This document shows, piece after piece, positions 8,353-15,594 of a stretch of DNA of 64,000 bases (position 1 is the stretch's first letter; the number at the start of each line of letters is the position of its first letter). A program made the position numbers and the translations under genes. A model generated the notes under the pieces. That model worked only from the letters and a program-made list of their open reading frames with translations, was not told the DNA's origin and ran no database searches. Source of the DNA: Candidatus Zixiibacteriota bacterium (GTDB taxonomy: Bacteria; Zixibacteria; MSB-5A5; GN15; FEB-12); assembly GCA_024280215.1 (NCBI GenBank), contig JAJRQO010000015.1, positions 62,001 through 126,000 on the forward strand. The letters are read 5' to 3'.

Positions 8353-9492
8353 TTAACATGGAGGCATCAACTCTTCTGCAGTTTTGTCTAAGTTGCCTCG
8401 TAACTTTTGATCAAGTTCAATTGATTCAAATAACGATTGGAAATTTCCTTTTCCAAATCCTTTGGCACCATCAACACGTTGGATAAATTCAAAGAAAAAT
8501 GTCGGACGGTCTCCAATTGGTTTTGTGAATAATTGTAGGAGGTATCCCTCGGACTCTTTGTCACAAAGAATGTTCTCTTTTTCTAAATCATCGATGTTCT
8601 CTTTGATGTTTAAATCATCCCGACTGCGAAGTGCATCGTAGTAGGTTGAAGGGATTTCTAAAAACTCAACTCCGTTTTTACGTAGTGCTGCGATAGTTTT
8701 GACAATATGTCTTGTCTGAATCGCAATATGTTGTACGCCTGATCCATAATACTGTTCAATATATTCTTCAATTTGGGATTTTTTTAGACCAGCGTGTGGT
8801 TCATTGATTGGATTTTTAATTTTAAAATCTGCAGAGCGAACAACTTTAGAAAGAAGGGCGGAGTATTTTGTCCCAATATCTCCCGCTTTGAAATCAATAA
8901 AAGTTTCAAAGTTCATCGTTTTGTTGAAATAAGATGCCCAGATATTCATTTCATTTTCACGGACATTACCGACAATATGGTCGACTCCAACCAAACCAGT
9001 ATCTTCACATTCGATATTAACTTTTTGACGTGGTTCGCAAAAACCAGGTTTGAAAATATGCTTGTAATTGTCACGGTTGACATAGACCATCTCAGTGTCA
9101 TCGTACAAACGAATGGCTGCTTCTTCGACATAGCCGTTGTGGTCTTCAAGTTTGTGAGGACGTTCGACCATGATGGCACCATTTTTTGTCGCGTAGTTAA
9201 ATGCTTTTTCTACATCATCAACTTCAACCGACCATCTTTTGACACCATCACCATGAAGATTTACAAAGCTTGAAATCTCGAAAGTGCTTGGTTGAACTGC
9301 TGATGTTATGACAAATTTTAAGTTATCTTTTGTAAGATAATAGGAAATACGGTCACGTATTCCAGTTTCTGGACCAGCATATCCTGTGATTTGCATGCCG
9401 AGTGCTTTGGCGTACCAATAGGCGACCATCTTGGCTGAACCGACATAGAATTCTATAAAATTATATCCTCTAATTCCAAGGACATCTGACAT
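8353..9492 (-). CDS. hpd: 4-hydroxyphenylpyruvate dioxygenase
   Basis: A 379-residue Fe(II) enzyme that converts 4-hydroxyphenylpyruvate to homogentisate. Two vicinal-oxygen-chelate modules are seen. The iron ligands are the His of GLVGVDHIVGNV (about 173), the His of GVQHIAIQT (about 252) and the Glu in TFFFEFIQR (about 336). The tail FGKGNFQSLFESIELDQ is the C-terminal helix that closes the active site and is diagnostic for HPPD rather than hydroxymandelate synthase. Start ATG has AGGAG 7 bases upstream. It is the first gene of the seven-gene operon and carries the main promoter region. Confidence 0.96.
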   Translation of the reverse strand: MSDVLGIRGYNFIEFYVGSAKMVAYWYAKALGMQITGYAGPETGIRDRISYYLTKDNLKFVITSAVQPSTFEISSFVNLHGDGVKRWSVEVDDVEKAFNYATKNGAIMVERPHKLEDHNGYVEEAAIRLYDDTEMVYVNRDNYKHIFKPGFCEPRQKVNIECEDTGLVGVDHIVGNVRENEMNIWASYFNKTMNFETFIDFKAGDIGTKYSALLSKVVRSADFKIKNPINEPHAGLKKSQIEEYIEQYYGSGVQHIAIQTRHIVKTIAALRKNGVEFLEIPSTYYDALRSRDDLNIKENIDDLEKENILCDKESEGYLLQLFTKPIGDRPTFFFEFIQRVDGAKGFGKGNFQSLFESIELDQKLRGNLDKTAEELMPPC

Positions 9493-9803
9493 AATAATCT
9501 CCTGTTATGACAAGGTTGTGAAACCTATTCTTTTTTAATGACTGTACACGTATGTAGTCTAAAATTATATAATATATACGTCATAACCGCAACTGATTTG
9601 TGAGTTATTTTAGATTACATGGTGCGATTTTATCTATGAATAGGTTTTTACACGTGAGTGAAATTAGTGATTATTTCTATGAAGGTCAAATTTGTCGTAT
9701 TTAATCGAAAAAATAAGAAGAAAAAATTGACTGAATGACGAAACGTGTAACTTGTAACGATACCGATATATATAGTTTTCGTTATATTATTATAATAATT
9801 CTT
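9493..9803 (-). promoter_or_regulatory. Regulatory region of the hpd operon
   Basis: A 311-base gap with no gene. On the minus strand a good sigma70-type promoter is visible: TTGCGG (9587-9592), 17 bases, TATAAT (9564-9569), with start of transcription expected near 9557. Around it lie repeated short elements: TACACGT at 9545-9551, at 9649-9655 and, inverted, at 9743-9749. A perfect 10-base inverted pair, AAACCTATTC (9521-9530) and GAATAGGTTT (9638-9647), flanks the promoter. Such pairs could be operators, but no regulator gene is present nearby. I see no terminator hairpin for the region and no RNA gene. Confidence 0.55.
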
Positions 9804-10526
9804 TTATTCGTCTGCAGGATGACAACATTCGACTTTTTGTTCACCAGCTTGATCGATAACAATTTGAGGACTTAAATAAGGAATTCCAAGTGATAAACCT
9901 CTGAGTATTATGAGCAATGCAATAATTACCCCGCCAATAGGGATAAGTTTGTTGAAGGTCTTTTTTACTCTTCCAGTAATCAAACCTGTCGCAAATGAGA
10001 GGACTAATAATAACGGGAGAGTGCCGAGTCCAAATAATGCCATATATAACGATCCTGTTATCATCGAACCAGTTGAAGCGGCACCTGCTAAGGCGATGTA
10101 AACAAAGCCACACGGTAAAAATCCGTTTAAGACACCAATTAAAAAGAGAGATGCAATCGATGAATCTTTAAAGAGAATACCCCAATACTGTTTAATTTTT
10201 GTGGAAAATTTTGTAAATACTTTAAATGGGAATAGCTTGGCAAAAATTCCTGTTGGGATGAGTACCATGATTAAAATGAGAACTCCCATCGAAACCGATA
10301 AAACATTTTGGTACCCTGCTAAAGAGAATTGTTCGCCAATAGAACCAATAACAAATCCCATTGCGGCATAGGTAACAACTCTGCCAAGATTATAAACTAA
10401 TCGACTCAAAAAATATTTAAACTTTGAAGTCTTAGCGACTGGTAATGCTAACACGATAGGTCCGCACATTCCAATACAATGAAATGAACCTAAAAGACCG
10501 AATAAAAATGCTGACCATACTTCCAT
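9804..10526 (-). CDS. TauE/SafE (DsbD_2)-like membrane protein of the cbb3 oxidase operon
   Basis: A 240-residue integral membrane protein with about six hydrophobic segments. Conserved cysteines appear in HCIGMCGP near residue 17 and in GFLPCGFVY near residue 135, the pattern of the DsbD_2/SafE-like family often labelled sulfite exporter. This family commonly closes ccoNOPQ-ccoGHIS operons, where a role in copper or thiol handling during oxidase assembly is suspected rather than sulfite export. The extra tail ends in VECCHPADE, a possible metal ligand set on the membrane-exposed end. It starts 12 bases after ccoH and has no clear ribosome site of its own. Confidence 0.85.
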   Translation of the reverse strand: MEVWSAFLFGLLGSFHCIGMCGPIVLALPVAKTSKFKYFLSRLVYNLGRVVTYAAMGFVIGSIGEQFSLAGYQNVLSVSMGVLILIMVLIPTGIFAKLFPFKVFTKFSTKIKQYWGILFKDSSIASLFLIGVLNGFLPCGFVYIALAGAASTGSMITGSLYMALFGLGTLPLLLVLSFATGLITGRVKKTFNKLIPIGGVIIALLIILRGLSLGIPYLSPQIVIDQAGEQKVECCHPADE

Positions 10527-10538
10527 AATTTTCTAATC

Positions 10539-11003
10539 TCAGATAGTGAGATTTTCCTCTTGATAATATGAAACCTGAGATGATTTCCAACTCAGTTTCA
10601 TAATCCAAAGACCTTTAATAAACCGTGTTGTTGGAAGAACCATTGTAGATTTCTCGTTTAATCTAATTTCAAGCACCTGATCAACCCTATTGTCAGAAGG
10701 TCTGAAAAAATGTGCTTGGCCCGTTATCCCGATTCTTGCCAATGAATCAGGAAATGCTATAGTTAATAAATTTTCATCATGATTTATATGAATCGATGGT
10801 TTTATATCAAGATTTCCCGTGTTTTTCATCATATCAATTCTTTCTTGATACGCCAAAGATTTTTGGTAGTAATTATCTTCAACCATGATATAATTTTGCG
10901 TTGTTGAAAAAATGACAAACGACAAAATAAACACAACGAATCCTCCATATAAAAATGCTATTCCCCAACCCCATTTTGATTTTTTAGGATTATCTTTAGT
11001 CAT
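10539..11003 (-). CDS. ccoH: FixH/CcoH family cbb3 oxidase assembly protein
   Basis: A 154-residue protein with one membrane helix near residues 14-34 (WGIAFLYGGFVVFILSFVIF), followed by VEDNYYQKSLAYQERID, which is the conserved FixH signature just outside the membrane. The remainder is a beta-rich periplasmic domain ending with a short LTI tail. CcoH helps assemble or stabilise the cbb3 oxidase. Its ATG lies two bases beyond the ccoG stop triplet region (TAACATG), so the two are translationally coupled. Order and spacing match the usual ccoG-ccoH arrangement. Confidence 0.88.
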   Translation of the reverse strand: MTKDNPKKSKWGWGIAFLYGGFVVFILSFVIFSTTQNYIMVEDNYYQKSLAYQERIDMMKNTGNLDIKPSIHINHDENLLTIAFPDSLARIGITGQAHFFRPSDNRVDQVLEIRLNEKSTMVLPTTRFIKGLWIMKLSWKSSQVSYYQEENLTI

Positions 11004-11004
11004 G

Positions 11005-12393
11005 TTAACGGGGTCCCATAAAGTTAGTGGTTACTTCTTCCAGTACAATACCATTAGAAAGTACTTCAATTATTATCGCATTGTTATGGCTGTACAATTC
11101 TTCTTTTGAAATTTCGATAAAAAAGACCGTTTCAAAACGACCATCCTGTGGAACGATTGCGCTGTTACCTACTAAGATGATTTTACCTTCTTTATGTTTC
11201 AAGCGTAATTCTATAGGCATATCTTCAAACGTTTTATTGACAACCGAAAGGTTGTAAAGGTTTCGTATCTCACCAGTTTTAGTCTCTTCAAATAAAGTCC
11301 CAGAGGTTCTGAGAATTGTCGCCTCAACATCTGAACGTGTTGCAAGCAAAATTGTCATTAAAACTAATAGGAAAGTCAAGCCGATTGTATATCCAAGAAT
11401 TCTACCTGTAAATTTAAACTTTCCACCTTTTTCAATAATGTTACCCGATGAGTAACGAATCAACCCTTGTGGAAGTTTAACTCTATCCATAACAGAATTA
11501 CAGGCGTCGATACATGCGGTACAGTTCACACATTCAAGTTGGGTGCCATTTCGTATATCAATTCCTGTCGGACAAACTTTGACACAAGCTGAGCAATCGA
11601 TACAATGTCCGCGGTTTGAGAAATCTTGATTTCGACTGACGATGCCACGTTTTTCACCACGTTTGTGGTCATAAGCAACGATGATGGAATTATTGTCAAG
11701 TAGGACTGATTGAAGTCGACCATACGGACATACAACCGTGCATGCTTGCTCCCTGAACCAAGCAAAAACGCCATAGAAAATAAGTGAGAATAAAAACATA
11801 AATCCCAGTCCAACCGTATGCATCGAAGGTGGGTCTGTGATTATTTTCACTAACTCATCTAAACCAACTATATATGCCAGTAATAAATTACCAATTAAAA
11901 AAGATAAGGCGAAGAAGATTGTATGTTTTAAACCTTTTTTGAAAATCTTTGATATTGTCCATGGAGCATGTGCGAGTCGTTTTTGAGCCGATGCGGTTCC
12001 TTCTATAAGGTATTCAATTTTACGAAAGACCATCTCCAGAAAAATAGTTTGTGGGCATGCCCAACCACAAAAGAGTCGACCAAAGACTGCCGTGAATAAA
12101 ACAATAAAGACAACAAGAGTGAGGGTAGCTAAAACAAAGAGATGGAAATCCTGAGGCCAAAATGCAATTCCCATTATTATGAACTTGCGTTCCATAATAT
12201 TGAGAAGCATAGCAGGGTGTCCGTCGATTTTTATAAATGGTAAACCAAATAGAACTATAAGTAGTAACCATGAGACATAGGTGCGGGCGGAATATAATTT
12301 TCCTTTTGGTTTAGTTGGATAAATCCACAACCGCCGACCATCTTTGTCGGCAGTTGCGATTGAATCTCTAAAACTATTTTTTTCGTCACTCAT
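11005..12393 (-). CDS. ccoG: Cytochrome c oxidase accessory protein CcoG (FixG)
   Basis: A 462-residue membrane protein with five or so transmembrane helices and two ferredoxin-type 4Fe-4S sites: CIDCSACVKVCP and CVNCTACIDACN near residues 270-310. Two further membrane-proximal motifs, CGWACPQT and CTVVCPYGRL, match the RdxA/FixG/CcoG family. A C-terminal Ig-like domain follows the last helix. CcoG is thought to reduce copper for the CuB centre of cbb3 oxidase. The gene lies 15 bases after ccoP with no strong ribosome site, suggesting read-through translation within the operon. Confidence 0.93.
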   Translation of the reverse strand: MSDEKNSFRDSIATADKDGRRLWIYPTKPKGKLYSARTYVSWLLLIVLFGLPFIKIDGHPAMLLNIMERKFIIMGIAFWPQDFHLFVLATLTLVVFIVLFTAVFGRLFCGWACPQTIFLEMVFRKIEYLIEGTASAQKRLAHAPWTISKIFKKGLKHTIFFALSFLIGNLLLAYIVGLDELVKIITDPPSMHTVGLGFMFLFSLIFYGVFAWFREQACTVVCPYGRLQSVLLDNNSIIVAYDHKRGEKRGIVSRNQDFSNRGHCIDCSACVKVCPTGIDIRNGTQLECVNCTACIDACNSVMDRVKLPQGLIRYSSGNIIEKGGKFKFTGRILGYTIGLTFLLVLMTILLATRSDVEATILRTSGTLFEETKTGEIRNLYNLSVVNKTFEDMPIELRLKHKEGKIILVGNSAIVPQDGRFETVFFIEISKEELYSHNNAIIIEVLSNGIVLEEVTTNFMGPR

Positions 12394-12408
12394 ATAAGTA
12401 TCAACAAC

Positions 12409-13080
12409 TTATTCTTCAACAAGTTCCCCTTGAGGAGCTTTCTGATTTGGAGGATTGGTTCCTTTGAGTGTTTGTACAAAACTTGCAACTTTAATTATTT
12501 CTTCCGGCTTCAAAAATGCTCGCCAAGAAATCATCCCTTTAGCAGGGTAGCCATATTTAACACTTTTTACAACATTAGTAAACGTGTTTCCATGGATCCA
12601 ATAGTTATCAGTTAAGTTCGGTCCAATTCCACCTTCACCCGCAGCACCATGGCATTGAAGACAGTTTCTGGTAAACAAAGCCTTACCAGCAGTTAAGTCA
12701 GCTATTTCAGTTAGGGCAACATATTGTACTGTGTCAGATTCAGCGGTCTCCTCAATATATGCAACCTGTCCAGCACCCATCAAAATCATGCGAGGAGTGA
12801 TATCACCCTTAGGCGTATAGAATGGTGAGTGATAGCTATCGAGGATTCCAAGTGTTTTACTATCAGCTTCTGAGACTCGAACATAATTCGGGTTCATTTC
12901 CTGTTTATATTCATCAGTCTGCAAGTAACCGATAGAAAAGACATGGTAGAAGAGCATATATAAAACAGCCCATGCGATTGTTACATAAAATAACCATAAC
13001 CACCAAGTAGGGAGATCATTGTCTAACTCTTTTATCCCATCATAATCATGGTCTAATAGTTTATCATTTTCTTCAGACAT
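12409..13080 (-). CDS. ccoP: cbb3 oxidase subunit CcoP, mono-heme form
   Basis: A membrane-anchored c-type cytochrome that passes electrons to the oxidase core. Residues near 22-45 (LPTWWLWLFYVTIAWAVLY) form the anchor found in CcoP proteins. A single heme site, CLQCH, sits near residue 141, with a Met in AKGMISW as likely axial ligand. Proteobacterial CcoP has two heme sites and about 300 residues, so this is the short one-heme form, also found in other FCB bacteria. I chose the ATG at 13080, which has GGAG 9 bases upstream and overlaps the ccoQ stop by 8 bases; the ATG at 13095 has no ribosome site. Confidence 0.92.
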   Translation of the reverse strand: MSEENDKLLDHDYDGIKELDNDLPTWWLWLFYVTIAWAVLYMLFYHVFSIGYLQTDEYKQEMNPNYVRVSEADSKTLGILDSYHSPFYTPKGDITPRMILMGAGQVAYIEETAESDTVQYVALTEIADLTAGKALFTRNCLQCHGAAGEGGIGPNLTDNYWIHGNTFTNVVKSVKYGYPAKGMISWRAFLKPEEIIKVASFVQTLKGTNPPNQKAPQGELVEE

Positions 13081-13261
13081 CAATTGAATCTCCATCGGTC
13101 ATATCGTTATCAAGTGGTATTCTTTCCATTTCGGTGATAACTTCTTTGTCTAAGCTAAAAGCCCATATACAGACTATCGTAAATATGACAAAAAATATTA
13201 TCAATGAAATTATTGGAAAAACCTCTATGCCAGCCAAAGACTGTAATGTTTGTTTTATCAT
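13073..13261 (-). CDS. ccoQ: CcoQ-like small subunit of cbb3 oxidase
   Basis: A 62-residue protein with one membrane helix (residues about 13-35, FPIISLIIFFVIFTIVCIWAF) followed by an acidic cytoplasmic tail. Size, topology and position between ccoNO and ccoP identify it as CcoQ/FixQ, the small stabilising subunit of cbb3 oxidase; sequence alone would not. Its start follows the ccoNO stop by 13 bases with AGGAG in between, and its end overlaps ccoP by 8 bases. Confidence 0.82.
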   Translation of the reverse strand: MIKQTLQSLAGIEVFPIISLIIFFVIFTIVCIWAFSLDKEVITEMERIPLDNDMTDGDSIDV

Positions 13262-13274
13262 ATCAGATTAGCTC

Positions 13275-15398
13275 CTAATTTCCGGCTTGAGGTTTAACTT
13301 TAATATCTGTACCCATTCGTTGCAAGTACGCTATCAAGGCAATAATCTCTTTATCGCCAGTTACAGAAATTTTTGATTCTTTTAATGTTGCAACAATTTT
13401 CTCTGCTTGAATGACCATATCTTCAATAGCTTTTTGATCGTAATTTTTTGGATATGGAACCCCGAGTGTCATCATCGCTCTGATTTTCACAGGTATCATA
13501 TTTACGTCATAAGCATCTTCAGCAAGCCATGGGTATCGTGGCATTATAGAGCCAGGTGACATTTTTTCAGGTAAGAGCATATGATCATAATGCCATGCAT
13601 CTGGGTATTTTCCACCAATACGAGCCAAATCTGGACCAGTACGTTTAGAACCCCATTGGAATGGATGGTCATAGACAAACTCACCAGCTTTAGAGTACTC
13701 ACCATAACGTTCAGTTTCAGAACGGAAAGGTCTAATCATTTGTGAGTGACAGTTATAACAACCCTCACGAATATAGATATCCCGTCCTTCAAGTTCAAGT
13801 GGTGTGTACGGCTTGACCGATTCAATTGTTGGAATATTTGACTTAATCATAAATGTCGGAATCATCTCAATTGCACCACCGATGAAAACAGCTACAAATG
13901 TCCAAAGTAAAAACTGCATAGGTTTTCTTTCGAGCCATCTATGTGTTGTTTCTTTCGGTCCACTGTATTCTTTTGGCAATGCAGGAGCTTCTGCTTTTTC
14001 ATTGGCAAGCAAAGTACCCATTTTCATAGTCTTAATCAGATTGTAAAACATGAGGCAAATACCAGTGAAGAAGAAAAGTCCACCAACCGCACGGATTATA
14101 TACATCGGAATAATTTGTGTCACAGTCTGAAGGAAGTTCGGGTATGCTAAGAAACCTTCAGGAGTGAATTCTTTCCACATCAAACTTTGTGTGATACCTG
14201 CAAAATACATCGGGATAGTCCAAATAAGTATACCTAAAAAGCCTAACCAAAAATGTGTGTTAGCAAGTTTTTTGGAAAAAAGTTCGGTGTTATAAATTTT
14301 CGGTATCAACCAATAGAGAACAGAGAATGTCAAAAAGCCGTTCCAACCCAAAGCACCAACGTGCACATGAGCAACTGTCCAGTCAGTAAAATGGGAGAGA
14401 GCGTTGATACTTTTGACTGAAAGCATCGGACCTTCAAAGGTTGCCATACCATAGGCAGTCACAGCGACTACCATAAACTTCAATACAGCATCATCACGTA
14501 CTCGATCCCATGCACCACGAAGAGTCAGCAGTCCATTGAGCATACCACCCCATGATGGAGCGATGAGCATTATCGAGAAGACAGTACCGACCGATTGTGC
14601 CCAGTCTGGAAGTGATGAGTATAAAAGATGATGAGGTCCTGCCCAGATATATAAAAAGATTAGTGACCAGAAATGAATAATCGAAAGTCTATATGAGAAA
14701 ACTGGACGATTAGCAGCTTTTGGAAGATAGTAATACATCAATCCGAGATATGGGGTTGTTAAGAAAAACGCCACCGCATTGTGTCCATACCACCACTGTA
14801 CTAAAGCATCCTGTACACCAGCATAGACTGGATAACTTTTCATAAATGAAACAGGAAGTTCAATTGAATTGACAACATGTAAAAGTGTAATAGTTATAAA
14901 TGTCGCGATATAAAACCAAATCGCTACATACATATGTCGTTCACGTCTTTTTATAATTGTACCAAACAATTGAATACCAAAAATAATCCAGACAACCGCA
15001 ATAGCGATGTCAATCGGCCATTCAAGTTCAGCGTATTCTTTACCCGATGTGAAACCCATCGGAAGGGTTATGGCGGCGGAAACAATAATAAGCTGCCATC
15101 CCCAAAAATGAATTTTACTCAAAAGGTCTGAATACATTCTTGCTTTACAGAGTCTTTGTAGGGAATAATAAATTCCCATAAAAATACCATTACCAACAAA
15201 TGCAAATATTACCGCATTGGTATGTAGCGGGCGTAACCTGCCAAATGATAAGTAAGAAATGCCTAAATTTAATTCAGGCCAAAATAGCTGAGTCGCGATT
15301 ATTAAACCGACCAGCATTCCGACAATGCCCCAGACTGTTGTAGCCCAAGCAAAGTTCCTTACAATTTTGTTGTCATAATGAAACGTTTCAAGATTCAT
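13275..15398 (-). CDS. ccoNO: Fused cbb3 oxidase subunits I and II (CcoN-CcoO)
   Basis: One 707-residue polypeptide joins the heme-copper catalytic subunit CcoN (residues about 1-470, twelve membrane helices, with HTNAVIF and the WWYGHNAVAFF His cluster) to the mono-heme cytochrome CcoO (from about 490, anchor helix then GCYNCHSQM heme site near 548). The fusion is common in the FCB group, whereas Proteobacteria encode two genes. The complex reduces oxygen to water with high affinity and pumps protons. The ATG at 15398 is preferred because GGAGAG lies 7 bases before it; the ATG at 15413 has no such site. It follows ccoS by 24 bases. Confidence 0.94.
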   Translation of the reverse strand: MNLETFHYDNKIVRNFAWATTVWGIVGMLVGLIIATQLFWPELNLGISYLSFGRLRPLHTNAVIFAFVGNGIFMGIYYSLQRLCKARMYSDLLSKIHFWGWQLIIVSAAITLPMGFTSGKEYAELEWPIDIAIAVVWIIFGIQLFGTIIKRRERHMYVAIWFYIATFITITLLHVVNSIELPVSFMKSYPVYAGVQDALVQWWYGHNAVAFFLTTPYLGLMYYYLPKAANRPVFSYRLSIIHFWSLIFLYIWAGPHHLLYSSLPDWAQSVGTVFSIMLIAPSWGGMLNGLLTLRGAWDRVRDDAVLKFMVVAVTAYGMATFEGPMLSVKSINALSHFTDWTVAHVHVGALGWNGFLTFSVLYWLIPKIYNTELFSKKLANTHFWLGFLGILIWTIPMYFAGITQSLMWKEFTPEGFLAYPNFLQTVTQIIPMYIIRAVGGLFFFTGICLMFYNLIKTMKMGTLLANEKAEAPALPKEYSGPKETTHRWLERKPMQFLLWTFVAVFIGGAIEMIPTFMIKSNIPTIESVKPYTPLELEGRDIYIREGCYNCHSQMIRPFRSETERYGEYSKAGEFVYDHPFQWGSKRTGPDLARIGGKYPDAWHYDHMLLPEKMSPGSIMPRYPWLAEDAYDVNMIPVKIRAMMTLGVPYPKNYDQKAIEDMVIQAEKIVATLKESKISVTGDKEIIALIAYLQRMGTDIKVKPQAGN

Positions 15399-15422
15399 TA
15401 AATAACTCTCCATCCTATCATA

Positions 15423-15587
15423 TTATTTTTTATTTTCTTTTTCATCTTTTATATCATCAAAAAGCATTCGGACTGCTGGGGTATAGGTATCATCAAACTG
15501 TCCTTTTTTATTCGCCCATAAAAATGCAATTAAAAAAGAGAGAGAAATGAGTAATGAAAAACCTATTAATACAAACAAAACCGACAT
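15423..15587 (-). CDS. ccoS: cbb3 oxidase maturation protein CcoS
   Basis: A 54-residue protein starting MSVLFVLIGFSLLISL. One membrane helix (about residues 3-23) is followed by the FLWANKKGQFDD segment that defines the CcoS/FixS family, and then a short charged tail. CcoS is needed for putting heme and copper cofactors into the cbb3 oxidase. It begins 7 bases after the ccoI stop, with AAGGA within the end of ccoI acting as ribosome site, and ends 24 bases before ccoNO. Confidence 0.9.
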   Translation of the reverse strand: MSVLFVLIGFSLLISLSFLIAFLWANKKGQFDDTYTPAVRMLFDDIKDEKENKK

Positions 15588-15594
15588 ACTTTTT

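Noticed and set aside
8794-9273. A 159-codon open frame antisense to hpd
   Set aside because: Shadow of a well supported gene, with no family resemblance and Phe/Ile/Asp-rich random-like composition.
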